Assembly: GCA_020630295.1 (NCBI GenBank)
Contig: JAHDBR010000005.1
Location: 1-64,000, forward strand
DNA: 64,000 nucleotides
Reading direction: 5' to 3'
From: Sphingomonadaceae bacterium
Lineage (GTDB): Bacteria; Pseudomonadota; Alphaproteobacteria; Sphingomonadales; Sphingomonadaceae
A program made the translations under genes and the position numbers. A model generated the notes under the pieces. The model did no database searches. It was not told where the DNA came from and was given only the letters and a program-made list of their open reading frames with translations. Of this stretch, positions 48,842-57,031 are shown one piece after another; position 1 is the stretch's first letter, and the number at the start of each line of letters is the position of its first letter.

Positions 48842-49753
48842 ATGTCTGAATTGCAGCAGGGAATGAATATCAGCCGCGAAAGGCCGTCAAAAACCTTTAA
48901 CGGGTACATTATGCTATTGGTGCTCGTCGCTTTGGTGGCAGGTGCTTTTCTCATCGTATCGGGCGCCGTGCCGATGGATGGTGCAGGCAAGGGTGAAAAA
49001 GTGATGTTCGCTATGTCGCTCATCGGTTCGCTTCTCGGCCTGCTTATTGTCAGCGCGGGCTTCTTTATGATCCAGCCGAATCAGGCCGCCGTAATTACAT
49101 TGTTTGGCGAATATTGCGGATCGGAGCGTACCGAAGGTCTGCGCTGGGTATGGCCGTGGATGATGCGTAAAAAGATCAGCGCGCGTGCACACAATATCCA
49201 TTCCGAAAAGGTGAAGATCAACGATCTGCGCGGCAATCCGATTGAAATTGCCTGTAATGTCGTTTGGCGTGTTGCGGATACCGCGCAGGCAAGTTTCGAT
49301 GTCGACGATTACAAGGAATTCGTGAACATCCAGATTGAGGCAGGTTTGCGGACTGTTGGTTCGCGCCACCCCTATGATGATTTCGAGGGTGAAGAGGTGA
49401 CCCTTCGGTCTGGCGGCGAAACTATCAATCGGGAATTGTTGGAAGAATTGAACGAGAGGTTAGTGGTTGCCGGTATTGTAGTAGATGAAGCTGGTCTGAC
49501 GCATCTCGCCTATGCATCTGAAATTGCAAGCGCGATGCTCAAACGGCAGCAAGCCGATGCGATTATCGCAGCACGCAAAAAGATTGTCCTGGGTGCTGTT
49601 GGCATGGTGGAAGACGCGCTGACCAAACTGAAGCAGGACGATATTGTCGATCTTGATGACGAGCGGCGTGCCGCAATGGTTTCCAATCTGCTGGTGGTTC
49701 TCTGCGGAGAGAAGGAAACCCATCCGGTCGTTAATGCGGGCTCTCTGTACTAA
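48842..49753 (+). CDS. SPFH/Band 7 domain membrane protein
   Basis: Two N-terminal TM segments, [42 protein letters not shown]-like core ([46 protein letters not shown]). Confidence 0.93.
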   Translation: MSELQQGMNISRERPSKTFNGYIMLLVLVALVAGAFLIVSGAVPMDGAGKGEKVMFAMSLIGSLLGLLIVSAGFFMIQPNQAAVITLFGEYCGSERTEGLRWVWPWMMRKKISARAHNIHSEKVKINDLRGNPIEIACNVVWRVADTAQASFDVDDYKEFVNIQIEAGLRTVGSRHPYDDFEGEEVTLRSGGETINRELLEELNERLVVAGIVVDEAGLTHLAYASEIASAMLKRQQADAIIAARKKIVLGAVGMVEDALTKLKQDDIVDLDDERRAAMVSNLLVVLCGEKETHPVVNAGSLY

Positions 49754-49771
49754 ACGCGGCGGGAACGAACC

Positions 49772-49981
49772 ATGCCCTCCTCATCCGGCAAGAAAGCATT
49801 CGCTTTACGTCTCGACCCGGCGGTTCACGCCGCGGTCGAACGGCTTGCCGCGGCTGAACTGAGGTCCGCAAATGCCCAGATCGAGATTTTGTTGAGAGAG
49901 GCGCTCGCAAAACGCGGACAGGATGTGCCTATGGCCAAGCCAGCCAAACGCGGCAGACCCCCGAAAAACAGGAAGGAATAA
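49772..49981 (+). CDS. Arc-like ribbon-helix-helix DNA-binding protein with C-terminal AT-hook-like motif
   Basis: KKAFALRLDPAVHAAVERLAAAELRSANAQIEILLREAL (RHH) and KRGRPPKN (AT-hook core GRP). Confidence 0.75.
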   Translation: MPSSSGKKAFALRLDPAVHAAVERLAAAELRSANAQIEILLREALAKRGQDVPMAKPAKRGRPPKNRKE

Positions 49982-49984
49982 CCG

Positions 49985-50242
49985 GTGCTCCATAAATTCT
50001 TTGAAGACGGCCATTGGTTTGCGGCCAAGAAGTTCGGCTACGGCGCTGGATTGCCGATCGCGTGGCAAGGCTGGGTTTTGTTAGGCGGTTACATAGTGAC
50101 AATGGCTATTCTTGCGGCGACATTTGAGCATGCAAGCGGAGCAGTCTCCATCGTCATTGTAGCCAGCATGGTTCTACTAACAATCGGTCTTATCGTAGTA
50201 GCCAAGCGCCGGACCGAAGGCGGCTGGCGCTGGCGGCCCTAG
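49985..50242 (+). CDS. Small membrane protein of SPFH operon
   Basis: 85 aa, GTG start 3 bp after upstream stop, two TM segments. Confidence 0.7.
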   Translation: MLHKFFEDGHWFAAKKFGYGAGLPIAWQGWVLLGGYIVTMAILAATFEHASGAVSIVIVASMVLLTIGLIVVAKRRTEGGWRWRP

Positions 50243-50336
50243 CTCATTCTGCGCCGGGTCTGTTTGAGCTTGGACAGGTTCGGAGCATTACGCTCCAAAA
50301 GCCTTAGCAACGTGTTAACCCTTTTCCATTATCGCA

Positions 50337-51323
50337 ATGCGTATGAAACATTACGCCGAAAATCTGCCCGCTCGCCCTTCTCTGAAACTGGTTAGCATCC
50401 TTGCTGCTCTGGCTGTTGCTGCCATCCCGGCTGGCGCGCTGCTTGCACAGGATACCGGTTCCTTCACTATCGTGGAGAACGGACGCAGTTTCAGTAAATT
50501 GCAGGATGCCGTTAACGCTATTGGCGACGGCAAAGGCACTATCGCAATCGCCCCGGGCGTTCACCGCCAATGTGCTGTCCAGTCAGCGGGCTCGGTTTCC
50601 TACATGGCGGTAGAGCCTGGCAAGGCGATCTTTGACACTGTCACCTGCGAAGGAAAAGCGGCGCTGGTATTGCGCGGCACGGATGCCAGCGTATCGGGCA
50701 TCGTCTTCCGCGGCATGAAAGTGCGCGACTTCAACGGCGCGGGTATTCGCCTTGAAAAAGGCAATCTGACAGTCGCCCAGAGCTGGTTCCTTGATAGCCA
50801 GCAGGGCATTCTGTCCGCTAATGATCCCAACGGCATTATCATCATCGATAAATCTACCTTCTCAGGCCTTGGCACATGCGAAGGCGGCGGCGGTTGTGCG
50901 CATTCGCTTTATATCGGCGATTACGGGCAATTGCGTGTCACGCGCAGCCGGTTCGAGAAGGGAAGAGGCGGCCATTACGTAAAAGCGCGCGCAGCCCGTG
51001 TTGATGTGGCATCTTCCAGTTTCGATGACTCTGCCGGTACAGCGACCAATTACATGATCGACCTGCCTGCAGGTTCGGTTGGCCAGATCACCAATAACTG
51101 GTTCGTTCAGGGCCAGAACAAGGAAAACTACTCCGCGTTCATCGCAGTGGGTGCAGAGCAAAACCTGCGTAGTTCCGACGGTCTCCAAATCGCCGGAAAT
51201 GATGCGCGGCTTGCGCCATCGGTTCGGCGGAATACGGTTTTTGTTGCGGATTGGACTGGCTCGCAGCTCGATATTGGCCCGAACAATCTTGGTCAGGGCC
51301 TGACGAAGTTTGAAAGCCGCTAA
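50337..51323 (+). CDS. Right-handed parallel beta-helix repeat protein (exported)
   Basis: N-terminal signal; TIAIAPGVHRQCAVQSAG, IVFRGMKVRDFNGAGIRLEKGNLTVAQSWFLDSQQGILSAND beta-helix coils. Confidence 0.8.
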   Translation: MRMKHYAENLPARPSLKLVSILAALAVAAIPAGALLAQDTGSFTIVENGRSFSKLQDAVNAIGDGKGTIAIAPGVHRQCAVQSAGSVSYMAVEPGKAIFDTVTCEGKAALVLRGTDASVSGIVFRGMKVRDFNGAGIRLEKGNLTVAQSWFLDSQQGILSANDPNGIIIIDKSTFSGLGTCEGGGGCAHSLYIGDYGQLRVTRSRFEKGRGGHYVKARAARVDVASSSFDDSAGTATNYMIDLPAGSVGQITNNWFVQGQNKENYSAFIAVGAEQNLRSSDGLQIAGNDARLAPSVRRNTVFVADWTGSQLDIGPNNLGQGLTKFESR

Positions 51324-51395
51324 GCCGGCAACTGCCGATTGGCACCACTAACCGATTGAGATAGCGGCGCGCTCCGCCTATCGACAGCAGTTCTG

Positions 51396-52295
51396 TTGCT
51401 GTCCGGAGCATGTGCTTTGCTATCTAAACTATTCATCCTGTCCCAATATGCCGCCCCGCAGCATGCTTTGTCGCGGTTAGCGGGGGCGATTGCCCGCAGC
51501 GAACGGCCTTGGCTACGTGACCGGCTGATCCGCCGTTTTGCGGACGCATATAATGTCGATATGGCGCAGGCCGAGCGGCAATTTGGCCAGTTCACATCCT
51601 TCAATGATTTCTTCACCCGCACGCTTAAGCCCGGAATGCGGCCTCTTGCGGATGCAAAGACAGATGTGCTGTGCCCTGCCGACGGCGCTGTTAGCCAGAT
51701 CGGGCAGATTGCGGATGGGCGAGTCGTTCAGGCGAAAGGGCAAAGCTATACAGTTCAGGAACTGATCGGCGGCGATGCAGAACTGGCAGCCGGGTTTGAA
51801 GGCGGGTCGTTTGCGACGATCTACCTCTCGCCCAGCGATTACCACCGGGTGCATATGCCGGTAGCGGGCGATTTGGAGAGTACCACCTATATTCCCGGCG
51901 ATTTGTTCTCTGTGAATACAGCAACAGCGGCAGCGGTGCCTCGACTGTTTTCACGCAACGAGCGATTGTCCTGCATCTTCGGCACTGCCCACGGCACCAT
52001 GGCCAGCGTGATGGTCGGCGCAATGATCGTGGCCAGCATTGAAACCGTTTGGGGCGGTTTGGTGCCGCCGCATCAAAAAGACGTTGTGACCACTGATTTT
52101 GCTGCAGGCTCTGCGAATGAGACACAGCAAACTGTACATCTGGAAGCGGGCGCAGAAATGGGCAGGTTCCTACTCGGTTCTACCGTAATCCTGCTGTTTG
52201 AGCCTGACCGGATCGATTGGAATGCCGATTTAAAACCCGGCAGCGTCGTTCGGATGGGCCAGTCTATTGGCCGCTATCTAAACGCCGGGGCGTAA
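51396..52295 (+). CDS. psd: Phosphatidylserine (archaetidylserine-type) decarboxylase proenzyme
   Basis: FTSFNDFFTRTLKPGMRPLA; YLSPSDYHRVHMPVAGDL; LGSTVILLFEPDRIDW cleavage motif; exact start uncertain. Confidence 0.93.
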   Translation: MLSGACALLSKLFILSQYAAPQHALSRLAGAIARSERPWLRDRLIRRFADAYNVDMAQAERQFGQFTSFNDFFTRTLKPGMRPLADAKTDVLCPADGAVSQIGQIADGRVVQAKGQSYTVQELIGGDAELAAGFEGGSFATIYLSPSDYHRVHMPVAGDLESTTYIPGDLFSVNTATAAAVPRLFSRNERLSCIFGTAHGTMASVMVGAMIVASIETVWGGLVPPHQKDVVTTDFAAGSANETQQTVHLEAGAEMGRFLLGSTVILLFEPDRIDWNADLKPGSVVRMGQSIGRYLNAGA

Positions 52296-52774
52296 GCCAC
52301 CGTCCCTGCGGGCGGTTCGCCTTCCAGTACAAGCCGCTGGAAATTCTCGGCTGGCGGTCCGGGATAGACCAGTTTCGCATCATGCTCGAACCCGAAGCGC
52401 GGATAATATTCCGTGCTTCCCAGCAGCACAATTCCGCAGCCGCCAAGCTGTCTGACATCGGCGATCCCGCGCTGTATCAGCCGGGAGCCTATGCGCTGCC
52501 TTTGCAAAGACGGTTCTACCGATACCGGACCCAGTCCGTACCAGCCATGCGCGCCGTCTGTAATCGTAACTGGCGAAAAGGCGATGTGTCCAACAATCCG
52601 CTCGTCGTCCTCTGCCACTAGAGAAAGCGACAGATCACCGTCTTTGCGCAATTGATCGATAATATGCGGCTCGCTTCCGTTGCTAAACGGCATCGGACGA
52701 AACGCTGCCTCGGTTAGCGCGAAAATCGCTGTGCGATCACTTGGCTGCTCGGGACGAATGGTGATGGCGGTCAT
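52274..52774 (-). CDS. GNAT family N-acetyltransferase
   Basis: GLGPVSVEPSLQRQRIGSRLIQRGIADVRQLGGCGIVLLGSTEYYPRFGF. Confidence 0.92.
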   Translation of the reverse strand: MTAITIRPEQPSDRTAIFALTEAAFRPMPFSNGSEPHIIDQLRKDGDLSLSLVAEDDERIVGHIAFSPVTITDGAHGWYGLGPVSVEPSLQRQRIGSRLIQRGIADVRQLGGCGIVLLGSTEYYPRFGFEHDAKLVYPGPPAENFQRLVLEGEPPAGTVAYAPAFR

Positions 52775-53841
52775 GTCAGCAAATGTCCCGACCGGTCTCG
52801 CTTGGTGGCGAGGTAGCGGTGATTATGCGGGTTGTCCGGCAATTGATGCGGCACCCGTTCACTCACCATAATGCCCGCGCCTTCCAGAGCGGCCACCTTG
52901 CGAGGGTTATTGGTCATCAGCCTGATAGTCCGCGCGCCGATCAGTTCCAGCATACGTGCGGCAATGGGGAAATCACGTGCTTCGTCCGGCAGGCCGAGGC
53001 GTTGGTTGGCGTCCACCGTGTCAAAACCTTGATCCTGTAGCCGGTATGCGCGCAGTTTGTTGATAAGCCCGATGCCCCGGCCTTCCTGCCTCAGATATAG
53101 CAGCGCGCCCCAACCGCCATTCCGGCTTTCCTCTGCCATAGCGTGAAGCGCTGCATCGAGCTGCGGCCCGCAATCGCATTTGAGACTGCCAAGAATATCG
53201 CCTGTCAGGCATTCTGAATGCAGGCGGACCAGCGGCTGCCGGTCTCCGTTCTGTTCGCCAATGATCAGCGCCACGTGCTCGCGTAAATCATCGGCGCTGC
53301 GAAACGCCACAATCTGCGCATCTTCGGCGGCAGTTACGGGCAATTTTGCGCGTGTCGCGATCGTCAAATTCGTGCCTTCCGACCAATGTTCCAGATCGCT
53401 TGCTGCAACAGTCTCGGCCTCTCCGCCACGCTGAGGCTGAACCATGAAGGCGGGCAAGATACCGGCGATGCGGGCCAGTTCGAGTGCGGCCTCTGCCTGT
53501 TGTTGCCAGCTGATCGGTTCGGCTTTGAATGGTCCCTTCAGCGGGCTGGACAGATCCAGAGCCGGATCGGCAATTGGCTGTGCATCTTGCAGTGAAAACG
53601 GCTCGGCTCCGCGAATCAGAACGGGCGCGTGCGGTGCGGCGGCTTCTTTCTGATTAGTCAGCTTCAGTGTTGCGGCGCGTGCTGCCGAAACCAGCATTTC
53701 GCCCGATGTCGCCGCAGCAGCAATTGCTGTTTCTACCGGCAGTAGAGTCGGCCCGCCTTCCAGCGTTATCGGCCAACCATGGCGCAGCGCATCTATGGCG
53801 CGCGCCACGCGGCGCGATGGGGAGGGCGGCGTTTCGTTCAG
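52771..53841 (-). CDS. ribA: GTP cyclohydrolase II with N-terminal extension
   Basis: VRLHSECLTGDILGSLKCDCGPQLDAALHAM; YLRQEGRGIGLINKLRAYRLQDQGFDTVDANQRLG; start uncertain (possible CTG at 53841 after GGAG, GTG 53808, or a more upstream start overlapping xthA). Confidence 0.9.
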   Translation of the reverse strand: MNETPPSPSRRVARAIDALRHGWPITLEGGPTLLPVETAIAAAATSGEMLVSAARAATLKLTNQKEAAAPHAPVLIRGAEPFSLQDAQPIADPALDLSSPLKGPFKAEPISWQQQAEAALELARIAGILPAFMVQPQRGGEAETVAASDLEHWSEGTNLTIATRAKLPVTAAEDAQIVAFRSADDLREHVALIIGEQNGDRQPLVRLHSECLTGDILGSLKCDCGPQLDAALHAMAEESRNGGWGALLYLRQEGRGIGLINKLRAYRLQDQGFDTVDANQRLGLPDEARDFPIAARMLELIGARTIRLMTNNPRKVAALEGAGIMVSERVPHQLPDNPHNHRYLATKRDRSGHLLT

Positions 53842-54632
53842 AGATCGAACTCCGTTACCAGAGGGACGTGGTCCGAAGGCTTCTCCCACCCGCGGCAATC
53901 TTCGTGCACACGGTGCCCGGTCGCCCGCGCAGCCAATTCCGGCGAGGCCCACATATGATCCAGTCGGCGCCCGCGATCGCCCACGCGGTAATCCTTGGAA
54001 CGGTAGCTCCACCAACTGTAATAGCGTTCCGGATCGCGGATGAATTCGCGCCCGACATCGGTCCAGCCATGCGCGGATTTGAAGCGGTCAAGCGTTTCTA
54101 CCTCAAGCGGCGTATGGCTGACGACTTTCAACAATTGCTTGTGGCTCCACACGTCGCTTTCCAGCGGCGCGATGTTGAAATCACCGACAATCAGCGTGGG
54201 GCGTGTAATCTGACCGGCCCAGTCGGTCATCCGTCCTAGAAAATCGAGTTTCTGGCCGAATTTCGGATTTACTTCGCGGTCCGCAACATCGCCGCCTGCA
54301 GGCACATAGACATTCTCGATGATCATATCCTGACCTTCGCCGGTCAGTTCAACGCCCACATGGCGCGCCTCGCCATTGGCTTGCCAATCATGCCGGCTGA
54401 ACTCGCGCATGGGGATACGGCTGACCGTGGCCACGCCGTGATAGCCCTTCTGCCCGTGTACCGCATGATACGTATATCCCAGCTCGTTAAACGCCTCGAA
54501 CGGGAAGGTTTCCTCGACCGTTTTGATCTCTTGCAGACATAATACGTCAGGCGCTTGTTCTGTAAGAAAGCGCGCCACGATGGGCATACGCAAGCGGACG
54601 GAATTTATATTCCAGGAAGCTACTGAGACCAT
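53838..54632 (-). CDS. xthA: Exodeoxyribonuclease III
   Basis: VSVASWNINSVRLR; DVLCLQEIKT; LIVGDFNIAP; RLDHMWASPEL...SDHVPLVTEF. Confidence 0.96.
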   Translation of the reverse strand: MVSVASWNINSVRLRMPIVARFLTEQAPDVLCLQEIKTVEETFPFEAFNELGYTYHAVHGQKGYHGVATVSRIPMREFSRHDWQANGEARHVGVELTGEGQDMIIENVYVPAGGDVADREVNPKFGQKLDFLGRMTDWAGQITRPTLIVGDFNIAPLESDVWSHKQLLKVVSHTPLEVETLDRFKSAHGWTDVGREFIRDPERYYSWWSYRSKDYRVGDRGRRLDHMWASPELAARATGHRVHEDCRGWEKPSDHVPLVTEFDL

Positions 54633-54677
54633 GGCGGCAGAGATAGGGGCGCGGCGCTGGTGTGTCCATCAGGGGCA

Positions 54678-54717
54678 AGAAAAAACCCTCGTCCCGGGGG
54701 CATTGGGACGAGGGTTT
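54678..54717 (-). terminator. Rho-independent terminator with perfect 13-bp stem
   Basis: Minus strand AAACCCTCGTCCC-AATGCCCCC-GGGACGAGGGTTT followed by TTTCTT. Confidence 0.9.
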
Positions 54718-54722
54718 CCGTA

Positions 54723-54824
54723 TTAGCGTTCGTCACGCTTTCGCAACGCGGCCTTCGCGAAGACTAAAGCAACAGGGGGGAACCCGTCTTCAGCTGCGTT
54801 GCTGATGTAAAGACTATGCCTCAT
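54723..54824 (-). CDS. Putative 33-aa small protein (or sRNA region) between lolA and terminator
   Basis: ORF below track cutoff: MRHSLYISNAAEDGFPPVALVFAKAALRKRDER*, stop 5 nt before the terminator stem. Confidence 0.4.
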   Translation of the reverse strand: MRHSLYISNAAEDGFPPVALVFAKAALRKRDER

Positions 54825-54892
54825 CAGCTTTCTATCCAATGAACAGATTGTTCGATTGACCGTAAAGCGCGGTCGCCTTGTCGGCGGTGCGT

Positions 54893-55555
54893 TTATCTAG
54901 GGCGGCGAGACGTTCTGCGCGGATCTTTATATGTAAACTGGCTGTCCGAAACAGACACACCGTACCGGTGATTCTTTAGCCGGACAGTCGTCCGGTGGTT
55001 CTGCGAATCGAGCGCCACCCAATTGGCCAGCTCCAGCCCGCCGGGTGCAGATGCCTTGCGGACGAAGATCATGGTGATCACGCCGAACTCTGGACGTCCC
55101 GGATCGCGCACTTCAACGCTGATCACATTAGGGTTGCTGGTCGGCACCAATTTGCCGAATTTCGCCACATCCCGGTTCGGGTCAAGCAGCGCACCCAATG
55201 GCGATTTCTTGATTGGCCAGCGCTGTACCTGATTCACTTCATAGTCGATCATGGTCAGCGATTTGCCGTTAGACACAACCAGAAGCGGCACGCTTTTCTC
55301 ATATTGGAAGCGTATCTTGCCCGGCCGTTTCAGCGTCAGCACGCCCGTGAGCGTTTTGCCCTGACGGTCTGTCTGCGTAAAATCTGCTTTTAGCGTGCTG
55401 ATGCCGCGTAAAGCCGTTACCGCGCGGTCAAGGTCACCCTGTTGGGCAGCCACGGGTGCGGCAGGCGCGATAAGTGCTGCGGGCGCAGCAAATGCCAGCG
55501 CGCCGGCCAATGCGGTGCGGAGCGGCTTACGAGCGATATATGTGATCATGTTCAT
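54893..55555 (-). CDS. lolA: Outer-membrane lipoprotein carrier protein LolA
   Basis: AVTALRGISTLKADFTQTDRQGKTLTGVLTLKRPGKIRFQYEKSVPLLVVSNGKSLTMIDYEVNQVQRWPI. Confidence 0.93.
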   Translation of the reverse strand: MNMITYIARKPLRTALAGALAFAAPAALIAPAAPVAAQQGDLDRAVTALRGISTLKADFTQTDRQGKTLTGVLTLKRPGKIRFQYEKSVPLLVVSNGKSLTMIDYEVNQVQRWPIKKSPLGALLDPNRDVAKFGKLVPTSNPNVISVEVRDPGRPEFGVITMIFVRKASAPGGLELANWVALDSQNHRTTVRLKNHRYGVSVSDSQFTYKDPRRTSRRPR

Positions 55556-55628
55556 CCCTCAGCAGATAGAGCGGAAGCGTTGAACAGTCACTGAACTAAT
55601 GCACATTCTGGCGTTCAGCCGGAACGGA

Positions 55629-55796
55629 TTATTTGATTTTGGCTTCCTTGAACTCGACGTGCTTGCGCACGACGGGATCGTATTTGCGGAAAGACATTTT
55701 CTCAGTGATATTACGCGGGTTCTTCTTGGTCGTGTAATAGAAGCCCGTGTCTGCAGTCGAGACGAGCTTGATCTTGACGGTTGCTGGCTTCGCCAT
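55629..55796 (-). CDS. rpmG: 50S ribosomal protein L33
   Basis: Read directly (below ORF cutoff): [55 protein letters not shown]. Confidence 0.97.
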   Translation of the reverse strand: MAKPATVKIKLVSTADTGFYYTTKKNPRNITEKMSFRKYDPVVRKHVEFKEAKIK

Positions 55797-55947
55797 GACG
55801 TATTCCTAAAAAATCGCTGGGGCCCGAATCAGGCCGAAAAATAACAGGCGACGCGTGAACGCCGCCCTGCAAGCCGCGCGCATTGGGGTAAGGACCCGCA
55901 TTTGTCAAGCGTTCTGCGCCCTTCCCGATGCAATCCAGATGGGCGTT

Positions 55948-56352
55948 TCAGTAGCGCACTTTGCCGCGGTTCGCCTTTACTTCTCCGCGGTTCTTTTTGG
56001 CTTTGATGCGCTTTTCCTTGCCGACACGGTTGAGCCGGCTTTTCTTGCGCGCTTTGGGTATGGTCTGCGCCTTGTCCAGCAATTCGAGCAGCCGCTTGCG
56101 CGCATCTTCCCGATTCGCTTCCTGTGTGCGGTAACTGCGCGCAGTCAAAACAATCTCGCCTTTGGCAGTCATGCGTGATCCGGCAAGCGATTTCAGACGG
56201 TTGAAAACCTGCGGGGTGAGGCGCAGCGCGAACACATCCAGCCGCAATTGTACGGCGGTGGCGACTTTATTGACGTTTTGGCCGCCCGGGCCGGAGCTGG
56301 CGATGAAGCTTTCCTCCACTATCGCCAAGGCACGCTCGCCCAGTTCATCCAT
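55948..56352 (-). CDS. arfB: Ribosome-rescue peptidyl-tRNA hydrolase ArfB
   Basis: FIASSGPGGQNVNKVATAVQLRLDV GGQ motif and Lys/Arg-rich C-tail; likely start MDELGERALA. Confidence 0.93.
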   Translation of the reverse strand: MDELGERALAIVEESFIASSGPGGQNVNKVATAVQLRLDVFALRLTPQVFNRLKSLAGSRMTAKGEIVLTARSYRTQEANREDARKRLLELLDKAQTIPKARKKSRLNRVGKEKRIKAKKNRGEVKANRGKVRY

Positions 56353-57031
56353 CAGCAAAACCAAGATCGATGAAATCGTCTGGCATGGGCGCGATGCCTT
56401 CAATTGCCGGTTTGTTTACTCGCTCCACGCTGATGGCTGCGGCGTGCAGCATCGTCCGCCGTGCGCCGATAGATTTGCCATGTTCCGGCCCGTACACCGG
56501 ATCACCGAGCAATGGCCGGCCAAGGCCTGCTTCTGCGTGGATGCGGATCTGATGGGTGCGGCCCGTTTCGGGGCGAAATTCTATCAGCGTATTGCCGCCA
56601 TGCGTTGCGGCAACTTTCCAATGCGTGACAGACGGCTTGCCATCGGGGTCATGCACCATGCGCCATCCCTTTTCAGCGCTGCTCACTTTACCGAGCGGCA
56701 TGTCAATGGTGCCTTCGGTTTGCTCAAGCTCGCCGGCGATGATGCCCAGGTATCTTTTGCCAACCAGACGGTCCTGAAACGCCTGAGCAAAACGCTTTAC
56801 CGCTTTGGGATTGCGCGCCAGCAACAGGCAGCCGGATGTATCGGTATCAAGCCGGTGAACCGCCACTGGACGGCGATGAAACCCCAGCTTCAGACCTTCG
56901 AAATAGTCTTCCAGACAGGTTCCGCCGTTACGCGGGGGATCGACCGGCAGGCCCGCCGGTTTATTGATCACCAGAGCCTCTCCATCTTCGTACACAATCG
57001 GGATACGCGCGATGACAGGGGGTGAAATCAT
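56345..57031 (-). CDS. RluA-family RNA pseudouridine synthase
   Basis: RPVAVHRLDTDTSGCLLLARNPKAVKRF catalytic motif; PETGRTHQIRIHAEAGLGRPLLGDPVYG. Confidence 0.95.
   Translation of the reverse strand: MISPPVIARIPIVYEDGEALVINKPAGLPVDPPRNGGTCLEDYFEGLKLGFHRRPVAVHRLDTDTSGCLLLARNPKAVKRFAQAFQDRLVGKRYLGIIAGELEQTEGTIDMPLGKVSSAEKGWRMVHDPDGKPSVTHWKVAATHGGNTLIEFRPETGRTHQIRIHAEAGLGRPLLGDPVYGPEHGKSIGARRTMLHAAAISVERVNKPAIEGIAPMPDDFIDLGFADG

Noticed and set aside
49772-49981. Antitoxin of a toxin-antitoxin pair
   Set aside because: RHH fold fits an antitoxin, but neighbours are an SPFH protein and a small two-TM protein with no toxin-like fold; an autoregulator is the simpler reading, although a TA role is not excluded
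50337-51323. Possible PEP-CTERM substrate for the exosortase-associated genes
   Set aside because: C-terminus ends NNLGQGLTKFESR with no PEP motif, TM and basic tail
56162-57025. 287-aa plus-strand ORF
   Set aside because: Antisense to arfB and the RluA-type pseudouridine synthase; shadow ORF
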